NCBI RefSeq assembly: GCF_023516435.1
Contig: NZ_CP097332.1
Location: 1,550,001-1,614,000, forward strand
Direction of reading: 5' to 3'
DNA length: 64,000 bases
Source of the DNA: Jatrophihabitans telluris
GTDB lineage: Bacteria; Actinomycetota; Actinomycetes; Mycobacteriales; Jatrophihabitantaceae
The notes beneath the pieces are model-generated. The model did no database searches and was not told where the DNA came from. It saw nothing but the letters and a program-made list of their open reading frames with translations. How positions within the stretch are numbered: the stretch's first letter is position 1; each line of letters opens with the position of its first letter. Made by a program: the position numbers and the translations under genes. Of the stretch, positions 23,780 to 33,851 are shown in pieces.

Positions 23780-24784
23780 CTACTCTCCCGGGTAACGCAC
23801 GCCGAGCTCGGCACGGGCGTGGTCGAGCAGCCCCATGATCGCGATGGTATCGGCGTGCGGGATCAGCGGGCTCTCGCTGAGCCCCGTTCGCAGACAGCGT
23901 CCTACCTCGGCGATTTCCGGCCCGTAGCCCGACCCCTGTCCGGCAATCGGATCGTCGATGTGATGGACACCGTCGCGGCCGTGGACGATGAGGCCGGTCG
24001 GTCGGTGCGCCTGACCCTCGGTCAGGATCCAGCCCTCGGTGCCGTAGATGGCTCCGCGATTGGGCGAGCTCACCGGGGCCGAGCACCACAACTGAGCGGT
24101 CGACCCGTCGGCGCAACGCCACTGCATCGCGACGGTCTCGTCCGTGCCGGAAGCGGCAAGGCTGCCGGTGACCGCCACCGACTCCGGTTGACCGAGGAAC
24201 AGGTAGCCGAAGGTGACCGGATACACGCCCAGATCGAGCAGTGCACCGCCGCCGTTGGCCAGGTCGTAAAGCCGATGTTCGGGGTCGAAGCGCAGGCCGA
24301 GCCCGAACTCGGCGCGCACGCCCCGGACGTCTCCGATCGCTCCGGCGTCGACGAGCGCTTCGGCCTTGCGGATCAGGGGATTGGTGCGCATCCACATTGC
24401 TTCCATGGCGAACACATCGGCCTGTTTTGCGGCCTCGAAGATCTCGGCCGTGTGAGCCGCGGTCAGGGCGACCGGCTTCTCGATGAGGACCGGCTTGCCC
24501 GCAGCGATCGCCATGAGTGCGTGTTCGCGATGGTGCGGGTGAGTCGTGGCGACGTAGACCACGTCGACGCCGTCGTCGTTGACGAGTTGCTCGTAGTCAC
24601 CGTAGGCCCGGCAGCCGGCGAACTCGGAGGCGAAGGCGCTTGCTCGTTGCGCGCTGCGAGCGGCGACGGCGGCGACGACGTTGCCGTCGGTCATGACGAT
24701 GTCGCGGGCGACCGTGTGGGCGATACCGCCGGCCCCGAGGAGGCCCCAGCGGATCGGACGGTCGTCAGGCAGAGGTGTCGGCAT
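23780..24784 (-). CDS. Gfo/Idh/MocA-family NAD(P)-dependent oxidoreductase
   Basis: A 334-residue enzyme. The N-terminal Rossmann domain starts with GLLGAGGIAHTVARD (about residues 14-28) and includes YVATTHPHHREHA and the LIEKPVAL motif with the conserved lysine (about 98-105). The C-terminal alpha/beta domain carries FDPEHRLYDLANGGGALLDLGVYP, with the DxGxYP active-site motif of trans-dihydrodiol-dehydrogenase-like members. The substrate is probably a sugar or cyclic polyol but cannot be named. It is the first gene of the operon with DUF6104 and FUSC. Confidence 0.85.
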   Translation of the reverse strand: MPTPLPDDRPIRWGLLGAGGIAHTVARDIVMTDGNVVAAVAARSAQRASAFASEFAGCRAYGDYEQLVNDDGVDVVYVATTHPHHREHALMAIAAGKPVLIEKPVALTAAHTAEIFEAAKQADVFAMEAMWMRTNPLIRKAEALVDAGAIGDVRGVRAEFGLGLRFDPEHRLYDLANGGGALLDLGVYPVTFGYLFLGQPESVAVTGSLAASGTDETVAMQWRCADGSTAQLWCSAPVSSPNRGAIYGTEGWILTEGQAHRPTGLIVHGRDGVHHIDDPIAGQGSGYGPEIAEVGRCLRTGLSESPLIPHADTIAIMGLLDHARAELGVRYPGE

Positions 24785-24832
24785 GTCCCAAACCTAGTTG
24801 ACCGCCCCAGCGAGTTGCGCGGTCCTCGCTCG

Positions 24833-27800
24833 CTATCCGAGCGCCGTGGCCACGACTTCGCGCTGCTGGGCCTCGTGAATGCTGGCCGAACCCACAGCGG
24901 GCGAGGCCGACGGCTTGCGCGAGGCCCGGTAGATGGGCCGGTTGTCGCCGTGCCCGGAGAGCACCTCAGGCAGGTTGAGCGCGATGAACGGGTAGCCGCC
25001 CTGGTTGGCCGGCTCCTCCTGCGCCCAGATCAGCTGGGCATTGGGGTACTTGGCCAGTTCGGCGCTGATCTCCTCGCCCGGGAGCGGGTACAGCTGCTCG
25101 ACCCGGACCAGCGCGACATCACTGCGCTTGGCCTCGGTCCGGGCGTGCACGAGGTCGTAATAGATCTTTCCGCTGGACAGCACGACCCGGCTCACCCCGC
25201 TGGGGTCCACGGCAGGGTCGCCGATGACCGGACGGAAGGTGCCGGAGGTGAACTCCTCGAGCTGGCTGACGGCCGCCTTCAAGCGCAGCAATGACTTGGG
25301 GGTGAAGGCGATGAGCGGACGTCGGACGTCGGTCAGGGCCTGGCGACGCAACAAGTGGAAATAGTTGGCCGGAGACGAACACATCGCGATGTTCATGTTG
25401 TTCTCGGCCGCCAACTGCAGGAACCGTTCCGGTCGGCCGGAGGAGTGGTCCGGTCCCTGACCTTCGTAGCCGTGCGGCAGCAACAGGGTCACCGAGGACC
25501 GCTGGCCCCACTTGGCCTCACCGCTGGCGATGAACTCGTCGACGATGGTCTGCGCCCCGTCGGCGAAGTCCCCGAACTGCGCTTCCCAGCAGACCAGCGC
25601 GTTCGGGTTGGCCACTGAATAGCCGTACTCGAAGCCCATCGCCGCGTACTCACTCAGCAGCGAGTCGTAGGTGCGGAACTGCGCGGTCTGGTTGGGGATG
25701 TAGCGCAGCGGGGTGTACTCCTCGCCGTTGTGCCGGTCGATGAGGACCGCGTGCCGCTGCGTGAAGGTGCCGCGACGCGAGTCCTGCCCGGCGAGCCGGA
25801 CCGAATGCCCGTCCACCGTCAGGGACCCGAACGCCAGCAACTCGGCCGTGGACCAGTCCACGTCGCCGCCGGTCGTCATCGCGACCCGTCGGTCGATCTG
25901 AGGCTTGAGCCGCGGGTGGATCGTGAAGCCCTCCGGGTGGTTGGCGTACAGCTCACCCATGGTCTTGATCAGCTCGGCCGAGATGGCGGTCTGGATCTCG
26001 CGGGGGGCCTTGCTCGATTCCATGACAGGCTCGGGCGTCGGCCGGCCGGTCGCGCCCCGGGTTTCGAGGAACACCTTTTCCAACTGGGCCTGGAAGTCCT
26101 TGAGCGCCTCCTCGGCGTCGGCGAGGGTGATGTCGCCGCGGCCGATGAGCGCCTCGGTGTACAGCTTTCGGACGCTGCGCTTGTTGTCGATGATGTCGTA
26201 CATCAGCGGCTGCGTGAACGAGGGGTTGTCGGCCTCGTTGTGCCCGCGGCGCCGGTAGCAGACCATGTCGATGACGACGTCCTTCTTGAACGTCCGCCGG
26301 TAGTCCACTGCCATTCGGGCGACCCGTACGCACGCCTCGGGGTCGTCGCCGTTGACGTGGAAGATCGGTGCCGAGATCATCCGCGCGATGTCGGTGCAGT
26401 ACAGGCTGGAGCGGGATGCCGACGGTGACGTGGTGAAGCCGACCTGGTTGTTCACGACGACGTGCACCGTGCCACCGGTGCGATATCCGCGAAGCTGGGA
26501 GAGGTTCAGCGTCTCGGCCACCACGCCCTGACCGGCAAAGGCCGCGTCGCCGTGCATCAGCAACGGCAGGACGGTGAAGCCGCTCTCGCCCTTGTCGAGT
26601 TCGTCCTGCTTGGCGCGGACGATCCCTTCCAGCACAGGGTTGACCGCTTCCAGATGGGACGGATTGGCGGTCAGCTCGACGTCGATCTGCTTACCGCTGG
26701 GGGAGTTGTACGTCCCGTGTGCGCCGAGGTGGTATTTCACATCGCCTGAACCCTGCGCGGTTCCCGGGTCGATGTTGCCCTCGAACTCGTTGAAGATCTT
26801 GGCGTAGGGCTTGCCGACGATGTTGGCCAGCACGTTCAGCCGGCCGCGGTGCGGCATGCCGATCACGACCTCGTCCAGCTCCTGCTCGGCCGCGGCGGAC
26901 AGCACAGCATCGAGCAGGGCGATGACGGTCTCGCCACCTTCGAGGCTGAACCGCTTCTGGCCCACGTACTTGGTCTGCAGGAACGTCTCGAAGGCCTCGG
27001 CCACGTTGAGCCGCGACAGGATGTGCTTCTGTTCATCGCGGGTCGGAGCGTCGTTCTTGATCTCGATGTGCTGCTGGATCCAGGCGCGTTCCTCCGGATC
27101 GATGATGTGCATGTACTCGACGCCGACCCGTCGGCAGTAGGCGTCACGAAGCACACCGAGGATGTCGCGCAGCTTCATCAGCTTCTGGCCGGCGAAGCCA
27201 CCGACGGGGAACTCGCGGTCCAGATCCCACAAGGTCAGGCCGTGTTTGGTGATGTCCAGGTCCGGGTGGTTCCGGATCTTGAACTCCAGCGGGTCGGTGT
27301 CGGCCATCAGGTGACCGGAGGACCGGTAGGCGTTGATGAGTTCGACGACCCGCGCGGCCTTGTCGATCTGACCCTCGTGGGTGAACTCGCGGTCGGTCAG
27401 CCACACGACCGGCTCGTAGGGGATCCGCAGCGACCGGAAGATCTCGTAGTAGAAGTCGTCCCCGCCGAGCAGCAGCTCGTGGATGCGTCGCAGGAACTCC
27501 CCTGACTGCGCGCCCTGGATGATGCGATGGTCATAGGTGGACGTCAGGGTCATGATCTTGCTGATGGCCGTGGCAGTCAGCGATTCCTCGCTCATACCGC
27601 TGTACTGCGCGGGGTATTCCATCGCGCCGACGCCGATGATCGTGCCTTGGCCCTGCATCAGCCGCGGCACCGAGTGGTTCGTGCCGATGGTGCCAGGGTT
27701 GGTCAGGCTGATGGTCGAACCGGCGAAGTCGTCGGCCGTCAGCTTGCCCGCACGCGCCCGGCGGATGATGTCCTCGTAGGCGCCCCAGAAACCGGCGAAA

Positions 27801-28678
27801 TCCATCGTCTCGGCCTGTTTGATGCTCGCGACCACCAGCGAACGGGCACCGTCCTTGCCGGGAAGATCGATCGCGAGGCCGAAGTTGACGTGCTCCGGGG
27901 TCACCATCGCCGGCTTGCCCTCAGCGGTGAGCGCGAAGGAGTTGTTCATCTCGGGGTGCGTCCGCAGAGCCTTGACCACCGCGTAGCCGATCAGGTGGGT
28001 GAAGCTGATCTTGCCGCCGCGAGCTCGACGGAGGTGGTTGTTGATGACGATCCGATTGTCGGCGATGAGCTTGGCCGGGACGGCGCGCACGCTGGTCGCG
28101 GTCGGGATCTCCAGCGAGGCCTGCATGTTCTGCACGACTCGCGCCGGCGCACCGCGCAATGTCGTGATGCTGCCGGCCGAGTCCGCGGCCACGGGCGCCA
28201 CGGTCGGGGTGGTCCAGGACGGCCGGGTGGCTTCCGCCGGGGCGGCATGCGCGCCGGCGGACTTGCTCGTCCCGTTGGAGGGGGCCGCGGCGGCGCTGCC
28301 GGCCGCGTTCGGTGCGCCGGTCTGGCCGGACGAATCGGCGGCACTGGCGGTGCTGGCGGCACTGGCGGCACCGGCGGCGGTGCTGGCGGCACTGCTGGCC
28401 GCCGTACTGGCTGCCGCGCCGGGGGAGACTGTGGCGGCCTCGGTGACCGCAGCAGCCTGAGCCTCGGGATCGGCCGTTGCGGCCGCCCGGCCGTTCGAGG
28501 TGGACCCGCTCGCGCCGCCGACCGGCGGTCGGTAATCGGCGAAGAAGTCGTGCCAGGCGGCGTCGACGGTCTTCGGGTCCGCGAGATAGCGCTCGTACAT
28601 CTCCTCGACGAGCCATTCGTTGGCGCCGAAGTCGGGCTCGGAAACGGACGGTTCACCAGTCGAGGACTGCACGGTCAC
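24833..28678 (-). CDS. kgd: Multifunctional 2-oxoglutarate decarboxylase/dehydrogenase (Kgd, OdhA type)
   Basis: A 1281-residue fusion typical of actinobacteria. Residues 1-45 carry the E1o N-terminal helix ([13 protein letters not shown]). Residues about 50-155 are a low-complexity Ala/Ser/Thr linker. Residues about 160-400 form an E2 succinyltransferase catalytic domain without a lipoyl domain, with [19 protein letters not shown] and the [11 protein letters not shown] catalytic His region. The rest is a thiamine-dependent E1 with [16 protein letters not shown] and [17 protein letters not shown]. It feeds the TCA cycle with other complex subunits encoded elsewhere. GTG 28678 is preceded by AAAGGTGG about 10 bases away. 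The Ala-rich linker is longer than in mycobacterial Kgd (about 1231 aa overall). Confidence 0.96.
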   Translation of the reverse strand: MTVQSSTGEPSVSEPDFGANEWLVEEMYERYLADPKTVDAAWHDFFADYRPPVGGASGSTSNGRAAATADPEAQAAAVTEAATVSPGAAASTAASSAASTAAGAASAASTASAADSSGQTGAPNAAGSAAAAPSNGTSKSAGAHAAPAEATRPSWTTPTVAPVAADSAGSITTLRGAPARVVQNMQASLEIPTATSVRAVPAKLIADNRIVINNHLRRARGGKISFTHLIGYAVVKALRTHPEMNNSFALTAEGKPAMVTPEHVNFGLAIDLPGKDGARSLVVASIKQAETMDFAGFWGAYEDIIRRARAGKLTADDFAGSTISLTNPGTIGTNHSVPRLMQGQGTIIGVGAMEYPAQYSGMSEESLTATAISKIMTLTSTYDHRIIQGAQSGEFLRRIHELLLGGDDFYYEIFRSLRIPYEPVVWLTDREFTHEGQIDKAARVVELINAYRSSGHLMADTDPLEFKIRNHPDLDITKHGLTLWDLDREFPVGGFAGQKLMKLRDILGVLRDAYCRRVGVEYMHIIDPEERAWIQQHIEIKNDAPTRDEQKHILSRLNVAEAFETFLQTKYVGQKRFSLEGGETVIALLDAVLSAAAEQELDEVVIGMPHRGRLNVLANIVGKPYAKIFNEFEGNIDPGTAQGSGDVKYHLGAHGTYNSPSGKQIDVELTANPSHLEAVNPVLEGIVRAKQDELDKGESGFTVLPLLMHGDAAFAGQGVVAETLNLSQLRGYRTGGTVHVVVNNQVGFTTSPSASRSSLYCTDIARMISAPIFHVNGDDPEACVRVARMAVDYRRTFKKDVVIDMVCYRRRGHNEADNPSFTQPLMYDIIDNKRSVRKLYTEALIGRGDITLADAEEALKDFQAQLEKVFLETRGATGRPTPEPVMESSKAPREIQTAISAELIKTMGELYANHPEGFTIHPRLKPQIDRRVAMTTGGDVDWSTAELLAFGSLTVDGHSVRLAGQDSRRGTFTQRHAVLIDRHNGEEYTPLRYIPNQTAQFRTYDSLLSEYAAMGFEYGYSVANPNALVCWEAQFGDFADGAQTIVDEFIASGEAKWGQRSSVTLLLPHGYEGQGPDHSSGRPERFLQLAAENNMNIAMCSSPANYFHLLRRQALTDVRRPLIAFTPKSLLRLKAAVSQLEEFTSGTFRPVIGDPAVDPSGVSRVVLSSGKIYYDLVHARTEAKRSDVALVRVEQLYPLPGEEISAELAKYPNAQLIWAQEEPANQGGYPFIALNLPEVLSGHGDNRPIYRASRKPSASPAVGSASIHEAQQREVVATALG

Positions 28679-28880
28679 GACGTTCGGCCACCTTTGAGGA
28701 GAGAGCGTTGCCTGCGAGTTCGGGCCGCGGACGGGAGGGCTGGGAGGAGATCTTTCTCACAGCTCAAGTCACGACCCGGTTAACAAGACTACGCGCGGTC
28801 ACCGCTCAGCACTGTGACCTGAGCCGCTTGTCAGCGGATTATCTCGGTGCCCTAGCTCACAACGTGGACTAAACGCCCGC

Positions 28881-29642
28881 TCAGCTGATGTCCCGCTTCA
28901 GACTCACCAGGTAGCCGAGGCCGAGGAACACCAGACACCAGGCGAGCAGGATGAGTCCGCCCGCCCATGGCACGACGTGGAATACGTCAGTGCTGAGGTC
29001 GTAGTTGTTCTGGTCTCTCGAGGTGAACGCCCGCAGGGCGCCGGCGGGTTCGTAGAGGTAGACGCGCCGGATCCACGGGATGCCTGCGAAGAGCAGGTTC
29101 AGCACGCTGAGGTAGAGGATTCCCACGACCATGGCGGCCGCCTGGTTACGCACGAGCGCACCGAGCCCCAAACCGAAGAAGGCCAGCAGGACGAGCCCGA
29201 GCAGGCTGCGGACCATGCCACTCACCGCACCGTCGCCGAACTGCACCGGCAGCCCCTTGGCCCGCAGGCAGATCCAGGCGGTGATGAGGTTGATCAGCAG
29301 GCACACCACGCCGTAGGGGATCGCGAAGACGACGTAGCCCAGCGCCTTGCCGAGTAGCAGCTGCAGGCGGTTCGGAGTGGCCAGCAGGGTCGGCGTGATC
29401 GTCTTGTGCCGGAACTCGGTCGTCAGGCCCAGGATGCCGAGCACCAGCAACGCGACCCCGGCCACTCCGAAGTTGGTCCAGATGCCGAAGTAGTCGATGC
29501 CGTCGGTGGGCGTATCGGCGCTGATCGACAGCACGCTCGCCAGCGTCGCCGCGACGGTGATCGCCACGACCAGGACCATCATCCAGATCCAGACCTGGGT
29601 GCTTCGGATCTTGAGGACCTCGGACCGGAGCAGGTTGATCAT
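28881..29642 (-). CDS. ABC-2 type transporter permease
   Basis: A 253-residue membrane protein with six hydrophobic segments in the ABC-2 layout. It starts with MINLLRSEVLKIRSTQVW, a common opening for these permeases, and contains EFRHKTITPTLLATPNR, typical of the coupling loop. The ATG at 29642 overlaps the stop of the ATPase gene by four bases. Together they form an exporter whose cargo is not evident; bacteriocin or lipid export are family possibilities. Confidence 0.85.
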   Translation of the reverse strand: MINLLRSEVLKIRSTQVWIWMMVLVVAITVAATLASVLSISADTPTDGIDYFGIWTNFGVAGVALLVLGILGLTTEFRHKTITPTLLATPNRLQLLLGKALGYVVFAIPYGVVCLLINLITAWICLRAKGLPVQFGDGAVSGMVRSLLGLVLLAFFGLGLGALVRNQAAAMVVGILYLSVLNLLFAGIPWIRRVYLYEPAGALRAFTSRDQNNYDLSTDVFHVVPWAGGLILLAWCLVFLGLGYLVSLKRDIS

Positions 29643-30658
29643 CGGAGATCCCCCGTCGATGCGCCGGGATGCTGGCCGCCGGATGCCGCGGCCCGCGTGT
29701 CGACACCGTCGAACTGCTGGCCCTGATGAGCACCTTCGGTGAGGGTGAAGAACAGCTTCTCCAAGTCGAAAGCCTCCAGGCTCAGCTCGTGCAGCTCGAC
29801 GTTGTTGATGAAGGCGAGGTGCCCGATGTGGGTGAGCTCGTCCGCGCGGACCCGCATCGATCCGTCCGGGTCGGTGCTCCCCGTGAACCCGGCGCCGGCC
29901 AGGGCCTGCTGCAGGGGAGCGAGGTCGGGACCCCGCACGATCGCGGTCGACGTACCCCGCGACAGCTCGGCGAGGGTGCCGGCGCGTACGAGCCGGCCAC
30001 GGTTGAGGATGACGGCTCGGTCGGCGACTTCCTGGATCTCGGCCAGCTGATGGCTGGACACCAGCACGGTGCGGCCTTCGCTGGCCAGGTGACGGAAGAA
30101 GCCGCGCAGCCACCGGATGCCCTCCGGGTCCAGGCCGTTGGCCGGTTCGTCGAGGATCAGCACGCGCGGGTCGCCCAGCAGAGTCGCGGCCAAGCCCAGG
30201 CGCTGGCGCATCCCCATCGAGTAACCCTTGGTCTTCTTCGTCGCCGCGCCACTGAGGCCGACGATGTCGAGGACCTCGTCCGCGCGCCGGGAGGGCAGGC
30301 CGGCCGCCGCGGCGTAGATCTGCAGGTGCTGCCGACCGGTGTGCGCGGGATGAAAACTGGAGGCCTCGAGCGCCGCGCCGACCGTCTGCAGCGGGAGCGG
30401 AAGTTCGTGATAGCTGACGCCGTTGATGGTGGCCACGCCTGATGTCGGCGCGATCAGGCCGAGCAGCATCCTCAGGGTCGTGGTCTTGCCCGCACCGTTC
30501 GGCCCGAGGAAGCCGGTGACCGAACCCGGCTCGACGGTGAAGCTCAGCTGGTCGACCGCGCGCTGCTGGCCGAACACCTTGGTGAGGTTGTCGATGACGA
30601 TTCGGCCTTCGGGCGCCAGCTCGTGACCGGATGCGGGCGGCTGGGAGGCGACAGTCAT
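29639..30658 (-). CDS. ABC transporter ATP-binding protein (DrrA/BcrA-like)
   Basis: A 339-residue ATPase. Walker A is GPNGAGKTT (about residues 52-60), the signature is YSMGMRQRLGLA (about 144-155), and Walker B plus D-loop are VLILDEPANGLDPEG (about 164-178), followed by the switch histidine in SSHQLAE. An extra C-terminal domain of about 100 residues fits the DrrA/CcmA exporter type, with HELSLEAFDLEKLFF resembling the family end. ATG 30658 is preferred to the long upstream frame, which is antisense to otsB. Confidence 0.9.
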   Translation of the reverse strand: MTVASQPPASGHELAPEGRIVIDNLTKVFGQQRAVDQLSFTVEPGSVTGFLGPNGAGKTTTLRMLLGLIAPTSGVATINGVSYHELPLPLQTVGAALEASSFHPAHTGRQHLQIYAAAAGLPSRRADEVLDIVGLSGAATKKTKGYSMGMRQRLGLAATLLGDPRVLILDEPANGLDPEGIRWLRGFFRHLASEGRTVLVSSHQLAEIQEVADRAVILNRGRLVRAGTLAELSRGTSTAIVRGPDLAPLQQALAGAGFTGSTDPDGSMRVRADELTHIGHLAFINNVELHELSLEAFDLEKLFFTLTEGAHQGQQFDGVDTRAAASGGQHPGASTGDLR

Positions 30659-30782
30659 GGCGCCATCCAAACAGACCCGGCGGACGGGACGGCTGAGTGA
30701 CGATGCAGGCGTTCTCAGGCTGCTGCCAGTGTTGACCTTGCCGACGGCCGGCCCGGCGCTCGCCCCGCGGCCGGAGTGTGGC

Positions 30783-31550
30783 TCAGCGCTGACCCAACTG
30801 GCGCAGCCAGCGCACCAGGTCCGCCGGATCGTCGAAGCACCGGTCGGCGGCGGCCCGTACCTCGGCGACGTCGCCGACCGCGACCGCGTAGGCGTGCCCG
30901 CCCGTTTGCCGTGCCCATCGGCGCAACTGCTCGAAGGCCGGCAGATCGCCGATGTCGTCGCCACCGAAGACGGCAGTGCGAACGTCGGGGGTGAGCAGCT
31001 CGGCGACCGCATCCGCCTTCGACAGCTGCGGAATCCGGATCTCCAGCACACCCTTGCCGTCGACGACCTGCAGACCAGCCGCCTCGGCCAGTGTCCTCAC
31101 CTCCGGGCGCAGCCGATCCAGCTCGGTGACCGGATCGGCGGCGCGACGGGTGTGCACGACGAGCGAAAGGCCTTTGTCCTCGAGCCAGACGCCAGGGTCA
31201 GCACGCTCGAGCACCGGCGGCAACTGTGCCCGGAGCTGGGCGATGCCCGGCGGTTCGTCCCGGCTGCGCAGTTGTCCGTCGCGCCACCACTGAGCGCCGT
31301 GCAATCCGGACACCACGAGTCCGGGCACCGCCGACAATCCGCTGAGACGGAGCACGGTTTCGGCGTCGCGGCCGGTCACGATGGCGATTCGCGCCCCGGC
31401 CGCGGCGAGCACCGCCAGTGCCTGTGCTGTTCCGTCGGCGGCGCGGGCCGCGTCGGGATTGGGCACGATCTCGGACAGGGTGCCGTCGAAATCGAGCCCG
31501 ATCACGGTATGAGCCAGATCGGGCGGGGGAAAGTCGTCGGTACCGGTCAC
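30783..31550 (-). CDS. otsB: Trehalose-6-phosphate phosphatase
   Basis: A 255-residue HAD-superfamily phosphatase. The nucleophile motif is LDFDGTLSEIV (about residues 19-29), motif II is IVTGRD, the substrate-cap region contains LEDKGLSLVVHTR, and the metal-binding motif is FGGDDIGDLPAF with GlyGlyAspAsp near residue 200. This is the OtsB set. GTG 31550 overlaps the nagA stop (GTGA), so translation is coupled to nagA, which is unusual. No otsA lies in the window, so the trehalose-6-phosphate synthase must be elsewhere. Confidence 0.88.
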   Translation of the reverse strand: MTGTDDFPPPDLAHTVIGLDFDGTLSEIVPNPDAARAADGTAQALAVLAAAGARIAIVTGRDAETVLRLSGLSAVPGLVVSGLHGAQWWRDGQLRSRDEPPGIAQLRAQLPPVLERADPGVWLEDKGLSLVVHTRRAADPVTELDRLRPEVRTLAEAAGLQVVDGKGVLEIRIPQLSKADAVAELLTPDVRTAVFGGDDIGDLPAFEQLRRWARQTGGHAYAVAVGDVAEVRAAADRCFDDPADLVRWLRQLGQR

Positions 31551-32812
31551 AGCTCGACGGTAGCGCCGTGCACCTGACGGCCCGCGCGCAGCACGGCGCC
31601 GACGCGCAGATCCTCATCGAGCCAGACGAGATCTGCGGCTAGCCCGGGCGCGATGCGACCGAGCCGATGTTCCAGGCCGAGCGCGCGAGCCGGCGTGGTG
31701 GCGACCGCGCGGACCGCGTCGACCATGCACAGGCCGACCTCGGTGATCGCGCGCCGCAGTGCCTGGTCGAGCGTCAGCGTGCTGCCGGCGAGGGAGCCGC
31801 CGTGACCGTCACCGTGACCGTCACCGGCATTGTCACCGTCACCGTCACCGTCACCGTCACCGTCACCGTCACCGTTCGGGACGTTCGACCGGGACGAGAT
31901 TCGGGGCACGCCGTCGGTGACGGTGACCGACTGCCCGCCCAGTTCATAGCTGCCGTCGCCCTGCCCGGCCGCCTCGATCGCGTCCGTCACGAGCGCCAGC
32001 AGCTGTGGATTCCAGCGGTGAACCAGCCTGGCCATCGACGGATGGACGTGAGCGCCGTCGTTGATGATCTCGCAGATCGCTGCGGACTCCAGTGCCGCCA
32101 GCACCGGTCCGGGACGACGGTGGTGCACGCCGGACATGCCGTTGAACAGGTGCGTGGCGACGCTGGCCCCCGCTCGGAATCCGGCCAGTGCGGTGTCGTA
32201 GTCGGCGTCGGTGTGCCCGATCGCGGCGACCGTCCCCAGTGCCGTCATGACGCCGATGAGCTCGAGCGCGCCGGAAAGTTCCGGTGCGATGGTGACCATC
32301 CGCAGCGCTCCGCCGGCGGCCTCGTGCCAGCGCCGCAACCAGGACTCGTCGGGATCGATCAGCAGGCGGCGATCGTGGGCCCCGCAACGGTGCGCGGACA
32401 GGAACGGTCCTTCGAGGTGGATGCCCACCACCGCGGTATCGCCGGCCTCGACGACCGCGCGGAGTACCTGGATCTGCCGGATCAGCTCGCCCGGGCCCGC
32501 CGTGACCAGCGACGCGAGCATGGTCGTCGTGCCGTGCCGGGTGTGAAAGGCCGCCGCGGTCCGGGCCTGGGCCGGATCGGCCGACGCGAAGGAAGCACCC
32601 GCCCCGCCGTGACAGTGCAGATCGACGAATCCCGGGACGAGCCAGCCGCCGCTCAGTTGGCGGATCGTGGCGGACATCGGGGGAGCACCGGCTCCGACCT
32701 CGGCGATCTTGCCGTCGTCACAGGCGATCCAGCCGTCGTCGAGCACGGTGTCCGTGGTGACGACGCGCGCGCCGGTGAGGACTACCGGTGCCGCCGCCGC
32801 GGTCACTGCCAT
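31547..32812 (-). CDS. nagA: N-acetylglucosamine-6-phosphate deacetylase with Gly-Asp repeat insertion
   Basis: A 421-residue amidohydrolase that converts GlcNAc-6-P to GlcN-6-P. The metal and active-site residues are in VDLHCHGG (about 60-67), HLEGPFLS, AIGHTDADYD, ATHLFNGMSG and ALVTDAIEAAG. Between the catalytic Asp and the family LAGSTLTLDQA segment lies an insertion of about 25 residues made mostly of Gly-Asp pairs and GDGHGDGHG, coded by a hexanucleotide repeat; most NagA proteins have only a short loop here. ATG 32812 overlaps the end of nagK by 10 bases. The operon is nagK-nagA-otsB with a dre-like site upstream. Confidence 0.92.
   Translation of the reverse strand: MAVTAAAAPVVLTGARVVTTDTVLDDGWIACDDGKIAEVGAGAPPMSATIRQLSGGWLVPGFVDLHCHGGAGASFASADPAQARTAAAFHTRHGTTTMLASLVTAGPGELIRQIQVLRAVVEAGDTAVVGIHLEGPFLSAHRCGAHDRRLLIDPDESWLRRWHEAAGGALRMVTIAPELSGALELIGVMTALGTVAAIGHTDADYDTALAGFRAGASVATHLFNGMSGVHHRRPGPVLAALESAAICEIINDGAHVHPSMARLVHRWNPQLLALVTDAIEAAGQGDGSYELGGQSVTVTDGVPRISSRSNVPNGDGDGDGDGDGDGDNAGDGHGDGHGGSLAGSTLTLDQALRRAITEVGLCMVDAVRAVATTPARALGLEHRLGRIAPGLAADLVWLDEDLRVGAVLRAGRQVHGATVEL
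31802..31873. repeat. (GTCACC)n hexanucleotide repeat inside nagA
   Basis: Seven perfect GTCACC units run from 31832 to 31873, preceded by GGCATT and by four units alternating GTGACC and GTCACC (31802-31825). On the coding strand they read as Gly-Asp and Gly-His-Gly-Asp pairs. Since the unit is six bases, expansion or contraction keeps the frame and changes only the loop length. Confidence 0.92.
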
Positions 32813-33786
32813 GCCGGGGACAGGAGTCGGAGGGCGGCCTGAGCTGCGCCGCGCCGTCCGGCGTCGGCGGCGAAGGCCCCGATCGTGATCCGGGGAGGTT
32901 CCCGCCAGGTCAGCCGGGCCGTGAGCTCGGCTGCCAGCGGATCGATGAGCAACGCACCCGCGCGCGACAGGCCACCGCCGAGCACGATCAGTTCGGGATC
33001 GGCCAGCATCGTGTAGCCGGCGAGGGCGATCGCCAGGGCCTGGATCGCCTCGTCGAACACCTGCCGGGCGGCGTCGTCGCCGGCGGCCGCCCGGGCGATG
33101 ACGACTTCGGCGTCGATCCCCGCATCGATCTCGACACCGAGGCCCGCCGGTTCGCGGGTGCGGCTGCGGTAGCGGCGGGCGATTGCCGCCGCGCTCGCGT
33201 AGGTCTCGGTGCAGCCGCGTTGCCCGCAGGCACACGGCTCCCCGTCGGGGCGGGCCGGCACATGACCGATCTCGCCCGTTCGTCCCCGGCTGCCCACGAG
33301 GACCTCGCCCCCGATGATCAGCGTGGCAGCAATGCCCGTCCCGATCTGGACGTAGAGTGCCTCGGACACCCCCCGGGCGGCTCCGAACTCTGCCTCCGCA
33401 CGTCCGGCCGAGCGCACGTCGTGGTCGAGTGAGACCGGCATCGCCAGTGCAGCGGACACCAGCTCGCGCAAGGGGAGGTCCCGCCACCCCAGGTTCGCCG
33501 AGTACAGGGCGATTCCGCCTCGCGGATCGACCAGACCGGGGCAGATCAGCCCCAACGCCTGCACCGAGAGTTCAGGGTCCTGTTCGTGCAGTGCGGACAC
33601 GAGTTCGTGATGCAGGTCCACCACCGCGGCGACGATCGCGAGCACTCCCGCGGCGACCGGGGTGGGCCGGTCCCGGCGCAACAGCTCCCGACCCGCGCGG
33701 TCCCAGACCGACCCCTTCATCGCGGTTCCCCCGAGGTCGATCGCCGTCACGGCCGGTCCGGGTTGCTCGGCCTTGTCGATGTACAT
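32803..33786 (-). CDS. nagK: ROK-family sugar kinase, probably N-acetylglucosamine kinase
   Basis: A 327-residue ROK kinase. The phosphate-binding motif is AIDLGGTAMKGSV (about residues 15-27), the catalytic Asp region is SLDHDVRSAGRAEAE, followed by YVQIGTGIAA, EIGHV and the zinc motif CACGQRGCTETYAS (about 186-199). Overlap with nagA and the dre-like element at 33823-33838 argue for GlcNAc as substrate; a Streptomyces nagK-nagA pair has the same order. A GTG lies directly before the ATG (33789), so the start is uncertain by one codon. Glucokinase activity is the main alternative. Confidence 0.85.
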   Translation of the reverse strand: MYIDKAEQPGPAVTAIDLGGTAMKGSVWDRAGRELLRRDRPTPVAAGVLAIVAAVVDLHHELVSALHEQDPELSVQALGLICPGLVDPRGGIALYSANLGWRDLPLRELVSAALAMPVSLDHDVRSAGRAEAEFGAARGVSEALYVQIGTGIAATLIIGGEVLVGSRGRTGEIGHVPARPDGEPCACGQRGCTETYASAAAIARRYRSRTREPAGLGVEIDAGIDAEVVIARAAAGDDAARQVFDEAIQALAIALAGYTMLADPELIVLGGGLSRAGALLIDPLAAELTARLTWREPPRITIGAFAADAGRRGAAQAALRLLSPAWQ

Positions 33787-33822
33787 CACCGAATGGTCCC
33801 AGACCCGGTTCCGGCGCCGACG

Positions 33823-33838
33823 GCTGGTCTAGACCTCT
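33823..33838. promoter_or_regulatory. dre-like DasR operator upstream of nagK-nagA-otsB
   Basis: GCTGGTCTAGACCTCT contains GGTCTAGACC, the palindromic core of the DasR element ACTGGTCTAGACCACT. It lies 37-52 bases upstream of the nagK start. A less regular TGGTCCCAGACC (33794-33805), with a three-base rather than two-base centre, lies between it and the start and may be a decayed second site. Confidence 0.82.
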
Positions 33839-33851
33839 GGGGCCAGTCCGG

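Noticed and set aside
33794-33805. A second dre site TGGTCCCAGACC close to the nagK start.
   Set aside because: The arms are separated by three bases rather than two, so the symmetry of the DasR site is broken. It is mentioned with the better site but not listed as an operator.
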